64,000 nt of DNA from the NCBI GenBank assembly GCA_910578985.1, contig CAJTSF010000005.1:62001-126000 (forward strand), read 5' to 3'. Position numbers and translations under genes: made by a program. The notes under the pieces are model-generated. The model did no database searches, was not told the DNA's origin, and was given only the letters and a program-made list of their open reading frames with translations. The DNA is from an uncultured Odoribacter sp. (lineage in GTDB: Bacteria > Bacteroidota > Bacteroidia > Bacteroidales > Marinifilaceae). Shown here one piece after another: positions 50,256 to 59,068 of the stretch (position 1 is its first letter; the number at the start of each line of letters is the position of its first letter).

Positions 50256-52079
50256 ATGCGGAAACTAAGAAACATTGCCATTATCGCGCACGTGGACCAC
50301 GGCAAGACGACCCTTGTGGACAAGCTGATACTGCAAGGTAAGCAATTCAGAGAAAATGAGAAACAGAGTGGAGATTTGATTCTTGACAACAACGACCAGG
50401 AACGGGAGCGAGGCATCACGATTCTGGCGAAAAATGTGTCGGTGCATTACAAGGACTACAAAATCAATATCATCGACACCCCGGGCCACTCGGATTTCGG
50501 CGGGGAGGTGGAGCGCGTGCTGAATATGGCGGACGGCGTGCTGCTGCTGGTGGACGCATTCGAGGGGACGATGCCGCAGACGCGTTTCGTGTTGCAGAAG
50601 GCGCTGGGATTGGGCAAAAAGGCGATTGTGGTGGTGAATAAGGTGGACAAGCCGAACTGCCGCCCGGATGAAGTGCAGGAAGAAGTGTTCGATTTGATGT
50701 TCTCGTTGGGCGCCAGCGAGGAACAGTTGGATTTCAAGACAATATACGGAAGTGCCAAGCAGGGCTGGATGTCGACGGACTGGAAACAGCAGACGAACGA
50801 CATCACGCCGCTTCTCGATGCCATCATCGAGGACATTCCGGAACCGGAAGCCGCGGTGGGCACGCCGCAGATGATGATTACATCGCTGGAGTATTCGTCC
50901 TACATCGGACGGATTGCCATCGGGAAGCTGACGCGGGGTACTCTGAAGGCGGGGATGCCCGTAACGCTGTGCAAGCGCGACGGAGTGACGCAGGTGAAGA
51001 CGCGCATCAAGGACCTGATGCTGTTCGAGGGATTGGAGAAGCAGAAGGTGGAAGAGGTGGAGGCGGGAGAGATTTGCGCGCTGGTGGGCATCGAAGGGTT
51101 TGAAATCGGGGATACGATTGCCGATTTCGAAAATCCGGAGGCACTGACGCCGATTGCCATCGACGAGCCGACGATGAGTATGTTGTTCACCATCAACAAC
51201 TCGCCGTTCTTCGGAAAGGACGGAAAATATGTGACCTCACGCCACATCAAGGAACGGTTGGACCGGGAGCTGGAGAAGAACCTTGCGTTGCGGGTGGAGC
51301 CGGGACTGAGCGCGGACTCGTTCGTGGTGTTCGGGCGCGGCGTGCTGCACTTGAGCGTGCTCATCGAAAGCATGCGGCGGGAGGGGTATGAGTTGCAGGT
51401 GGGACAGCCGAAAGTGATTATCAAGGAGATAGACGGAGAGAAGTGCGAGCCGGTGGAGGAACTGACCATCGATATTCCGGAGGAGTTTTCTGGCAAAGCC
51501 ATTGAGATGGTGACGAAGCGGAAAGGAGTGTTGAACAATATGGAGACGCGGGACGAGCGGGTGCACCTGGATTTCGACATCCCTTCGCGCGGTATCATCG
51601 GGTTGCGCAGCAATCTGCTGACGGCATCCGCCGGCGAGGCAATCATCGCGCACCGCCTGAAAGGGTTCGAGCCGTATAAGGGGGAAATCGAAATGCGCAT
51701 CAACGGTTCGTTGATTGCCATGGAAACGGGCGATACATTCGCGTATGCCATCAACAAGTTGCAGGACCGCGGGAAGTTCTTCATCGAACCGGGAGAAACA
51801 GTGTATGCGGGGCAGGTCATTGGCGAGAGCACGCGTCCGGACGATATCGTCATCAACGTGTGCAAGTCGAAGAAACTGACCAATATGCGCGCCAGCGGTT
51901 CGGACGACAAGGTGAACATCGCACCGCCGGTGAAGTTCAGTCTGGAAGAGGCTTTAGAGTACATCCAGGAGGACGAGTACGTGGAGGTGACACCGAACGC
52001 CATGCGCCTGCGCAAAATCATCTTGGACGAAACGGAGCGCAAGCGGCAGAGCAAAAGGGCGGCATCTGTAGAAGAATAA
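50256..52079 (+). CDS. typA: Translational GTPase TypA/BipA
   Basis: Ribosome-binding GTPase needed for 50S assembly and growth under stress. The 607-residue protein has the P-loop AHVDHGKTTLVDKL, the G2 region RERGITILAKN, G3 DTPGHSDFGGEV, G4 NKVDKPNC, and EF-G-like domains II, III and V, ending in the TypA-specific C-terminal domain (NIRASGSDDKV-type block, EYVEVTPNAMRLRK). Length and order match. It has its own promoter and precedes asd by 21 bases. Confidence 0.97.
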   Translation: MRKLRNIAIIAHVDHGKTTLVDKLILQGKQFRENEKQSGDLILDNNDQERERGITILAKNVSVHYKDYKINIIDTPGHSDFGGEVERVLNMADGVLLLVDAFEGTMPQTRFVLQKALGLGKKAIVVVNKVDKPNCRPDEVQEEVFDLMFSLGASEEQLDFKTIYGSAKQGWMSTDWKQQTNDITPLLDAIIEDIPEPEAAVGTPQMMITSLEYSSYIGRIAIGKLTRGTLKAGMPVTLCKRDGVTQVKTRIKDLMLFEGLEKQKVEEVEAGEICALVGIEGFEIGDTIADFENPEALTPIAIDEPTMSMLFTINNSPFFGKDGKYVTSRHIKERLDRELEKNLALRVEPGLSADSFVVFGRGVLHLSVLIESMRREGYELQVGQPKVIIKEIDGEKCEPVEELTIDIPEEFSGKAIEMVTKRKGVLNNMETRDERVHLDFDIPSRGIIGLRSNLLTASAGEAIIAHRLKGFEPYKGEIEMRINGSLIAMETGDTFAYAINKLQDRGKFFIEPGETVYAGQVIGESTRPDDIVINVCKSKKLTNMRASGSDDKVNIAPPVKFSLEEALEYIQEDEYVEVTPNAMRLRKIILDETERKRQSKRAASVEE

Positions 52080-52100
52080 GTTATTATATCGCATATACTT

Positions 52101-53105
52101 ATGAAAATAGCCATTGTAGGAGCCAGCGGCGCCGTGGGACAGGAGTTCCTGCGGGTACTGGACGAACGGAATTTTCCGGCGGAGGAGTTGGTGCTGTTCG
52201 GTTCCCCGCGCAGCGCGGGAAAGACGTACACTTTCCGAGGGAAGGAACTGACGGTGAAATTGTTGCAGCATAACGACGATTTCAAGGGCATCGACTTCGC
52301 CTTTGTCTCGGCAGGAGGGGACACCTCCCGGGAGTATGCGGAGACCATCACGAAGCACGGAACGGTGATGATCGACAATTCCAGCGCGTTCCGGATGGAC
52401 GAGGAGGTGCCTTTGGTGGTGCCGGAGGTCAATCCGGAGGATGCGTTCGTGCGTCCGCGGGGTATCATCGCGAACCCGAACTGCACGACGATTCTGATGG
52501 TGGTGGCGTTGAAAGCCATCGAGGAGCTGTCGCACATCAAGCGGGTACATGTGGCGACCTACCAGGCTGCCAGCGGTGCGGGCGCCGCGGCGATGGACGA
52601 GTTGTACGCGCAGCACCGGCAAATCCTGGCGGGCGAGGAACCGACAGTGGAGAAGTTCGCTTACCAGTTGGCGTTCAACCTGATTCCGCAAGTGGACGTG
52701 TTCACGGACAACGGCTATACGAAAGAGGAAATGAAGATGTTCAACGAGACGCGGAAAATCATGCACTCGGATATCCGGGTCAGCTCGACCTGCGTACGGG
52801 TGCCGGCATTGCGCGCCCATTCGGAGAGCATCTGGATAGAAACGGAGCGTCCGGTGACGGTGGAAGAGGCACACGCCGCTTTCGCCCGTGCGGAAGGGCT
52901 GGTGTTGCAGGATGACCCGACAGGGAAGGAATACCCGATGCCGCTGTTCCTGTCGGGGAAAGACCCGGTGTATGTGGGACGCGTACGACGGGATTTGGCG
53001 AACGAGAACGGGCTGACCTTCTGGGTCGTGGGCGACCAAATCAAGAAAGGCGCTGCCTTGAATGCCGTGCAGATTGCCGAAGTGCTTCTGCAAAAAAAGG
53101 CTTAG
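52101..53105 (+). CDS. asd: Aspartate-semialdehyde dehydrogenase
   Basis: NADPH-dependent enzyme making aspartate-4-semialdehyde for lysine, methionine, threonine and diaminopimelate synthesis. The 334-residue protein has the Rossmann motif VGASGAVGQEFLRVL, the catalytic cysteine in ANPNCTTILM, the QAASGAGA loop and the active-site histidine region STCVRVPALRAHSE. All are intact. It follows typA by 21 bases and so may be in its transcript. Its last four bases overlap the end of the convergent phosphopantetheinyl transferase gene. Confidence 0.96.
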   Translation: MKIAIVGASGAVGQEFLRVLDERNFPAEELVLFGSPRSAGKTYTFRGKELTVKLLQHNDDFKGIDFAFVSAGGDTSREYAETITKHGTVMIDNSSAFRMDEEVPLVVPEVNPEDAFVRPRGIIANPNCTTILMVVALKAIEELSHIKRVHVATYQAASGAGAAAMDELYAQHRQILAGEEPTVEKFAYQLAFNLIPQVDVFTDNGYTKEEMKMFNETRKIMHSDIRVSSTCVRVPALRAHSESIWIETERPVTVEEAHAAFARAEGLVLQDDPTGKEYPMPLFLSGKDPVYVGRVRRDLANENGLTFWVVGDQIKKGAALNAVQIAEVLLQKKA

Positions 53106-53752
53106 AATTGAAAGTGGTTAATGCCGAACGCCTCCGGGCGGGCGGTGCAGATAAAGCAGCTATAAGTTTTATCTATCGGACATTCCCGTACAGCTACCGG
53201 CTGGAGGGAATGTCCTCTTTCTATGGTGACGGTTCCGTCGAAAGAGACCTTGCAGGCGGAGAGGGTGTCTGCCAGCCCTTCGCCGGTATATTTGAGGTAG
53301 CTCTCCTTCACGGACCAGTGGTCGAAGAAGAGCGCCGTCCGCTGCTCGGGGGGGGTATGCTCCAGGAGGGCGACCTCATCGGGGTGGAAGTAACGGCGGG
53401 CGACCTCCATGCGCACCCTTCCCCTCCGCTCGATGTCGATGCCGACCTCTTCGCCGCCGACGGCGCACACCACGTAATCGCCCGAATGGGAGAGGTTAAA
53501 GAAAACGGGGATAGCGGCGCTGACGTAAGGTTTGCCGTGGGCGCCCCGCAGGATGCAATAGTCGGAAGGCTTCAATCCCCAGATGCTGCGGAGCAGGCAG
53601 CGCACCATCGCCTCCCCGAGCCATTTGGTAAGGCGCACGCGGGGATTCCCGCACGCCAGTCCCGCACACCGGGTCTCCCCGCTGATGAGAGGGGCGAAAA
53701 AACGGTCGGGACACGCCTCGTAATCGGATACACGGAGAAAGAATACGTCCAT
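53102..53752 (-). CDS. Sfp-type 4'-phosphopantetheinyl transferase
   Basis: The 216-residue enzyme should transfer phosphopantetheine from CoA to carrier proteins. It has all Sfp-superfamily blocks: GKPYV, FFNLSHSGDYVVCAV, GIDIE (magnesium ligands Asp106 and Glu108), and WSVKESYLKYTGEGL (Glu150). Length fits the two-domain Sfp type rather than AcpS. No polyketide or non-ribosomal peptide genes are in the window, so the carrier protein is unknown. Its ATG overlaps the stop of the upstream ECF sigma gene by one base (TAATG), so it is translated with the sigma factor, an unusual pairing. Confidence 0.88.
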   Translation of the reverse strand: MDVFFLRVSDYEACPDRFFAPLISGETRCAGLACGNPRVRLTKWLGEAMVRCLLRSIWGLKPSDYCILRGAHGKPYVSAAIPVFFNLSHSGDYVVCAVGGEEVGIDIERRGRVRMEVARRYFHPDEVALLEHTPPEQRTALFFDHWSVKESYLKYTGEGLADTLSACKVSFDGTVTIERGHSLQPVAVRECPIDKTYSCFICTARPEAFGINHFQF

Positions 53753-54285
53753 TAGAAATCGATTCGAATATTGTTTTTTTGGAAATGCTCCCTCAATTTG
53801 TGGATGGCCCTGTTCTTGAGCACCTTGACGGTATTGTAGGCAATCTCCAGCTCATCGGCGATTTCCCGGATGCTTTTCCCGAGCAGCGACAGTTCCACAA
53901 TCCGTTTGGCTTGGGGAGGGAGAATATCGATAGCGCGGTTCAAGAGGAAATTCGCCTCCTGCTCCATGATGTTGTTCCACAAAGAATCGTCCGCCTCCTC
54001 CATGCGATCCAGCTTCTCATGGCGCTTTTTTTCTCGCCTCAGGGAGCGCATATAGTTCAACGCCTCGTTGCGCACCATGATAAAAAGGTAGTTCTCGACG
54101 GATTCCAGTTTGTCGTATTGCGCCCTATTTTCCCAGAATTTGATGATGACCTCCTGGGCGATGTCCTTCGCCGCCTCCGAATCTCCCGTCAAGGAGGCGG
54201 CAACTGCACACAGCGATGCAAAACGGTCACGAATGAAATGCCCTAAGTCGAACGGAGGTTCCGAAGTGTTCCGGAGGTTTTGCAT
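53752..54285 (-). CDS. ECF-type RNA polymerase sigma factor, FecI-like
   Basis: A 177-residue ECF sigma factor with region 2 (DIAQEVIIKFWENRAQYD and VRNEALNYMRSLRRE) and region 4 (LPPQAKRIVELSLLGKSIREIADELEIA, split by the helix-turn-helix). It belongs to the group used for SusC/FecR transenvelope signalling. Its fecR partner lies on the opposite strand, divergent, which is a less common layout. The stop overlaps the start of the phosphopantetheinyl transferase gene. It is presumed to direct transcription of fecR and the SusC/SusD operon when the outer-membrane receptor binds its ligand. Confidence 0.92.
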   Translation of the reverse strand: MQNLRNTSEPPFDLGHFIRDRFASLCAVAASLTGDSEAAKDIAQEVIIKFWENRAQYDKLESVENYLFIMVRNEALNYMRSLRREKKRHEKLDRMEEADDSLWNNIMEQEANFLLNRAIDILPPQAKRIVELSLLGKSIREIADELEIAYNTVKVLKNRAIHKLREHFQKNNIRIDF

Positions 54286-54316
54286 ATAGTCAGGAAGCAG
54301 GTTAAAAAGTTTACGC

Positions 54317-54324
54317 CAAATATA
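54317..54324 (-). promoter_or_regulatory. -7 box of the ECF sigma gene
   Basis: On the minus strand TATATTTG matches TAnnTTTG exactly, 31 bases before the start of the sigma gene. No clear -33 TTTG is seen. Confidence 0.45.
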
Positions 54325-54422
54325 GGGATTTTATTCCGGTGGAACGAGAAAATTAAAAAATATTATTTTGTGTAATACCAAAGGGTACTCTGCGGTGTCT
54401 TTAAGAAAAGTAGTAATCAAAT

Positions 54423-55514
54423 ATGAAAGTCAAAAACGAGAGTTATCAAAAATTCCTGGATTTGAAATCCGAATATGAACGTACTACCGATTACGAGAAG
54501 TTGGAAGGCGACATCCGCCGTGCCTTGCAGGAGCGGAAACGCCGCAGGGTAACGAGGCGCATCCTGGCATGGAGCAGCAGCGCAGCCGCCGTCCTGGCAG
54601 TGGGCGCCGTCCTCCTTTGGGAATATACGGGCAGCCCGCGCGTACAGGCGGTGAAAACGTCCGTCAGCATTGCGGAAGCACCGCAGGGCGAGGAGGTTCA
54701 GGACAAGGTGATTCTGGTGATGGCGGACGGGAAGCGGGTGAATATGACCGAGATGCGGCAGGATTCCATGACTTTGGGCACCGCCACCGTCATGGGCGAG
54801 GAGGGGCGCATCATCTATGCTTCCGACCGGACGCAGACGGACAGCCTGCAGCCCGAGCACCTGGAGATGAACCGAGTGATTATCGCTTCCGGCGGGCTCT
54901 ATTCGCTGCAATTGAGCGACGGCTCGCGGGTGTGGCTGAATTCCGAAACCGAAATGGAATACCCGGTCCTCTTCGGACGGGGGGAACGGGTGGTGAAACT
55001 GAGCGGGGAGGCATTCTTCGAGGTCGCGCCGGATGCGGCACGTCCGTTTATCGTGGAAGCCAACGGGATTCGCACGCGGGTGTTGGGCACCTCTTTCAAC
55101 ATCAAGGCATACCGCAACGAAACGAACATCAGCACCACGCTGTTCACGGGGAAGGTGCAGGTGAGCGCCGAGGCGGATTCCACACGCTCCGTGCTCCTGA
55201 CACCGGGGAAACAAGCGGACTGGAACCGGGAGAGCGGACAAATGCGGGTGTCGAAAGCCAATCTGGAACATACGCTTGCGTGGAAAGAAGGGCTGTTCCT
55301 GTTCAACAAAGAGAACATCGAGGTGGTATCCCGCCAAATCGAACGATGGTACGGCGTGAAATTCATCTATGAAACGGGAGAGAAAACGGATTATACATTC
55401 AACGGTTATTTCAGCAAAGACGAAACGCTGGTGTCCATCCTGGAGGCGTTCACTTTTGCGGGAGGTCCCGTATTTGAAATCAAAGGGGAGGTCGTTTATG
55501 TAAAAAATAAATAA
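54423..55514 (+). CDS. FecR-type anti-sigma factor
   Basis: The 363-residue protein crosses the inner membrane once (about residues 46-66, ILAWSSSAAAVLAVGAVLLW). Its N-terminal cytoplasmic part (about 45 residues) would bind the ECF sigma factor. The periplasmic part holds a FecR domain (LQLSDGSRVWLNSETEMEYP, GEAFFEVAPDAARPFIV, VLGTSFNIKAY) and a C-terminal DUF4974-like domain (FNKENIEVVSRQIERWYGV, GYFSKDETL) that receives the signal from the STN domain of the SusC protein encoded next. It is divergent from the sigma gene, with 137 bases between them. Confidence 0.92.
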   Translation: MKVKNESYQKFLDLKSEYERTTDYEKLEGDIRRALQERKRRRVTRRILAWSSSAAAVLAVGAVLLWEYTGSPRVQAVKTSVSIAEAPQGEEVQDKVILVMADGKRVNMTEMRQDSMTLGTATVMGEEGRIIYASDRTQTDSLQPEHLEMNRVIIASGGLYSLQLSDGSRVWLNSETEMEYPVLFGRGERVVKLSGEAFFEVAPDAARPFIVEANGIRTRVLGTSFNIKAYRNETNISTTLFTGKVQVSAEADSTRSVLLTPGKQADWNRESGQMRVSKANLEHTLAWKEGLFLFNKENIEVVSRQIERWYGVKFIYETGEKTDYTFNGYFSKDETLVSILEAFTFAGGPVFEIKGEVVYVKNK

Positions 55515-55521
55515 TGGCAAA

Positions 55522-55554
55522 AAAATGGAGCTGCTTCGCGGGCTGCTCCATTTT
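55522..55554 (+). terminator. Terminator or attenuator between fecR and the STN-SusC gene
   Basis: AAAATGGAGC and GCTCCATTTT pair around a 13-base loop, seven bases after the fecR stop. It would lower read-through into the SusC operon, which has its own promoter-like sequence just downstream. Confidence 0.7.
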
Positions 55555-55561
55555 GTAAACC

Positions 55562-55593
55562 CTTGTGTGAGAACAAGGATAGTGTTAATTTTA
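55562..55593 (+). promoter_or_regulatory. Possible promoter of the STN-SusC operon
   Basis: CTTG (55562-55565), a 20-base spacer and TAATTTTA (55586-55593) approximate the Bacteroides promoter. The -33 box lies within an inverted repeat CCTTGT-GTGAGA-ACAAGG (55561-55578) that could be the ECF-sigma or regulator site. Confidence 0.4.
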
Positions 55594-55606
55594 ATTCTAC
55601 AAAAGT

Positions 55607-58600
55607 ATGAGAAAAAGAACTAAACCAAAAGTCTTTTCTGAATTTTCATGCGCGAGCGGAAGAATGTTTAAACATTTTTTGCTTTTCTTCATCGCCGTGC
55701 TGGTGTGTCCTGCTTTGCTTTCGGCACAGCAGACGAGTCAAAAAACCATCTCCTTGGATTTCAAAGATGTCAGCGTGGCGCAGGCATTGCACGAAATCAA
55801 CCAAAGGGGCGGGCATCCGGTCACTTTCCGGGAGGAACTCGCCGTAAAGGAGACGAAGAAGATTACCCTGAAACGGGACAATATCACGGTGTGGGAAGCC
55901 GTGAAAATCTGCCTGGAAGGCACGGGACTGACGTGCACGCAGCAGGAGAACGGGAAAATCCTGGTGGGTCCGAAGCAGGCGGAGGAGCTGTTGAAAATCA
56001 CGGGCCGCGTGGTTGATGACAAGGGGGAACCCATCGCAGGCGCCACGGTCATCATCTACGGGACGACGGCGGGAGTCGCGACGGACAGCGACGGACGGTA
56101 TTCGCTTCCCGCCAAAGCGGATGACATCCTGCAGGTCTCTTTCATCGGTTACAAGACGGAAGTGGTGCCGGTGAACGGGAAAATCAAGGTGGACGTGGTG
56201 CTGAAGCCTACGGCGGAAAACCTGGAGGAGGTGGCGGTGGTCGCTTTCGGTACGCAGAAGAAAGAGAGCGTGGTATCCGCCATCACCACCGTGCGCCCGA
56301 TGGATCTGAAGAGTTCAAACAGCGACCTGACCAGCAGCTTCGCGGGGAAAATCGCCGGTATGGTGGGGTGGCAGACAGGAGGATTACCCGCGGCACTGAC
56401 AGAAGAGGAGATGAACACGAAGTTCTACATCCGGGGCATCACCTCTTTCCAGACGGGCGCCAATGTAGACCCGCTGATTCTGCTGGATGGAGTGGAGTCC
56501 TCGAAACTGGACCTGGCGCGTATCGCCCCGGAGGACATCGAGACGTTCAGCGTGATGAAAGACGCTTCCGCCACAGCGATGTACGGTGCCCGCGGCGCAA
56601 ACGGCGTGATTCTGGTGACAACGAAAAAGGGGCAGGAGGGCAGCGTGTACGCCACCGCCCGCTACGAAACGGTGTTCTCCATGCCAACCAAGCAACTGGA
56701 CGTGGTGGACCCCATCAATTACATGCGGATGTACAACCAGGCGCTGCTGTCCCGCGACCCGCTCGCCACACCCAAATACAGCGTGGAGCGCATCAACCGC
56801 ACCGCATCGGGGAAATATCCCGACTGGGTGTATCCGCAGAATGACTGGTATAAAATCCTGTTCAAGAATTATAACACCAACCACCACCTGGGCGTGAATA
56901 TCCGAGGCGGTTCAAAAATCATCCAGTATTATGCTTCCGTGAACTACAACCGGGACCAAGGTATGTTGAAAACCGATAAACTGAACGATTTCGACTGCAA
57001 CATCACGAACAATCAGACTTCCTTCCGTACCAACCTGAATATCGACCTGAAAGCAGGTATCAAATTGGTCATCAATTCTTCCACAACCATCGACAAATAT
57101 CACGGTCCGCTTACGGGTGTAAACGAAGCGTATGCCTTGTCTTTCAACGCCTCCCCCGTGGACTTCGCGCCGCTTTACCCGGGAGACGATTATTATTCCT
57201 GGCCTCATCTGCGTTTCGGAACGACCGAAGCGAAACAAGTGAATCCCTACTACCAACTTCAACGGGGATATCTGGAGCGTACCCGTTATTCGACGACCAA
57301 CCGAGCGGAATACATCCATAACCTGTCGAGCTTAGTGAAAGGCTTAGAGGCACGCGCCAGCGTATCCGTCGCCCAAGCAGGATATTACACGACAGGATTC
57401 TATACGATGCCCGCCCAATATTCATTGATCAATTACGATTTTGAAACCGGAAAACACCAATTGCAAGAAGTCTCCACCATTTCAAACGGTGCCCTTAATG
57501 TATTTTCAGAAGCGTCCACCTCAACGACCAATACGCGGGTGACCTATGAAGCACGCTTACTGCATACGGCAGCCTGGAAAGACCACCAGACTTCGCTGAC
57601 GGCAGTATTCCAGGCGCAGGACTATACGTTCACGCCGGTGAAAAATGTACTGACCGGCATGCCGCAACGGAACATGACCTTCTCCATGAGAGGTTCATAC
57701 GGATACAAAGACCGTTACTTTGCGGAAGCCAGTTTCGGCTACAATGCTTCGGAGCGTTTCGCCAAAAGCAACCGCTGGGGTATTTTCCCCGCGGGAGGAA
57801 TCGCTTGGGTGACATCGAGCGAGCCATTTATGGAAGGGAGTTCCCACTGGCTGGATTTTCTGAAACTAAGGGTTTCTTACGGAAAAGTGGGAAATGACGG
57901 CGTGATAGCCTCCCCCCGTTTCGTGTTCCTGCCTACGATGTACACCGAAATCAACCAAATGGACCCGGAACCCGGAACCGGCGCCACGGCATACCGAAAA
58001 GTGCTGGGGTACACCAACAACAGCATCAAATGGGAGGTGGCGGAACAGGTGAACTTCGGTCTGGAAAGCAAGCTGTTCAAAGGCATCGTGGAATTGAATT
58101 TGGACGCCTATCAGGAAATCCGGCACAACATCATCGGCTACCGTTCCAATGTACCGGCTGCCGTCGGTATCGAATACAACCAACTCGCCAATATCGGCAA
58201 GGCACGCTCCCGCGGCATCGATTTCTCGGGCAAAATACAACATGCTTTCAACAAGGATTTCTGGGTGATATTGAACGGTACTTTGACTTACAACAAAGTG
58301 GTGTACAAAGCGATTGAAGAAGCCTCCGACAAACCGGCATGGCAACGCATGGTGGGTCAGGAAATCTCGCAGCAAATCGGCTATATCGCCGAAGGGGTGT
58401 TCCAGGACCAGGCGGAAATCGACAATGCCCCGACACAGGGCGGAGATCTCCTGCCGGGCGACATCCGCTACCGGGATTTGAACAACGACGGCAAAATCGA
58501 CGTCAATGACGCCACGTATATCGGCTTTCCGGAAACCCCGCGTATCACTTACGGTTTCTCGGGATTCATCAACTACAAGAATTTCGAATTCAGTTTCGCC

Positions 58601-59050
58601 TTCCAAGGCTCGGGCAAACGCTCGTTCTTCATGGACCCGAAAAGATTGTCCCCATTTGTCGATGACCATGCCATGCTTACCGCCATCTACAAAGACCACT
58701 GGTCGGAAGACAACATGAGCCGGCAGCCTTTCTGGCCCCGCCTGTCGGTGGACAACCTCATCAAGCACAATCCGCAGGAGGACTGGTACAACAACGATTC
58801 CGAAATCCGCAAGAGCACTTATTTCATGAGGGAATGCCGCTTTTTGCGCTGCACCTCCCTGGAACTGGCGTACAATATGCCGCAGAGGCTGATGAACCGG
58901 TGGAGATTGCAAAACATGAAATTCTTCGTACGATCCAACAATCCGTTCCTGATTTCCAATTTCAATATATGGGATGTCGAATTGGGTGAAGACGGGTTCA
59001 ATTATCCGATTCAAAAAACCTATACGGTGGGTCTGAATTTCAGTTTCTAA
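55607..59050 (+). CDS. STN-domain SusC/RagA family TonB-linked outer membrane protein
   Basis: The 1147-residue protein has, in order, a signal peptide (MFKHFLLFF... to about residue 45), a secretin/TonB short N-terminal (STN) domain (ISLDFKDVSVAQALHEINQ, about 47-115), a carboxypeptidase-D-like domain (ITGRVVDDKGEPIAGATVII), a plug (LILLDGVE, SVMKDASATAMYGARGANG), and a large beta-barrel ending in LNFSF. The STN domain is the usual partner of FecR/ECF signalling, so binding of substrate here should activate its own operon. Together with the SusD gene 12 bases on it imports an oligosaccharide, glycan or peptide; nothing in the sequence names the ligand. The ATG at 55664 is an alternative start. 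Confidence 0.94.
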   Translation: MRKRTKPKVFSEFSCASGRMFKHFLLFFIAVLVCPALLSAQQTSQKTISLDFKDVSVAQALHEINQRGGHPVTFREELAVKETKKITLKRDNITVWEAVKICLEGTGLTCTQQENGKILVGPKQAEELLKITGRVVDDKGEPIAGATVIIYGTTAGVATDSDGRYSLPAKADDILQVSFIGYKTEVVPVNGKIKVDVVLKPTAENLEEVAVVAFGTQKKESVVSAITTVRPMDLKSSNSDLTSSFAGKIAGMVGWQTGGLPAALTEEEMNTKFYIRGITSFQTGANVDPLILLDGVESSKLDLARIAPEDIETFSVMKDASATAMYGARGANGVILVTTKKGQEGSVYATARYETVFSMPTKQLDVVDPINYMRMYNQALLSRDPLATPKYSVERINRTASGKYPDWVYPQNDWYKILFKNYNTNHHLGVNIRGGSKIIQYYASVNYNRDQGMLKTDKLNDFDCNITNNQTSFRTNLNIDLKAGIKLVINSSTTIDKYHGPLTGVNEAYALSFNASPVDFAPLYPGDDYYSWPHLRFGTTEAKQVNPYYQLQRGYLERTRYSTTNRAEYIHNLSSLVKGLEARASVSVAQAGYYTTGFYTMPAQYSLINYDFETGKHQLQEVSTISNGALNVFSEASTSTTNTRVTYEARLLHTAAWKDHQTSLTAVFQAQDYTFTPVKNVLTGMPQRNMTFSMRGSYGYKDRYFAEASFGYNASERFAKSNRWGIFPAGGIAWVTSSEPFMEGSSHWLDFLKLRVSYGKVGNDGVIASPRFVFLPTMYTEINQMDPEPGTGATAYRKVLGYTNNSIKWEVAEQVNFGLESKLFKGIVELNLDAYQEIRHNIIGYRSNVPAAVGIEYNQLANIGKARSRGIDFSGKIQHAFNKDFWVILNGTLTYNKVVYKAIEEASDKPAWQRMVGQEISQQIGYIAEGVFQDQAEIDNAPTQGGDLLPGDIRYRDLNNDGKIDVNDATYIGFPETPRITYGFSGFINYKNFEFSFAFQGSGKRSFFMDPKRLSPFVDDHAMLTAIYKDHWSEDNMSRQPFWPRLSVDNLIKHNPQEDWYNNDSEIRKSTYFMRECRFLRCTSLELAYNMPQRLMNRWRLQNMKFFVRSNNPFLISNFNIWDVELGEDGFNYPIQKTYTVGLNFSF

Positions 59051-59068
59051 TTTTAAAATACGATGACT

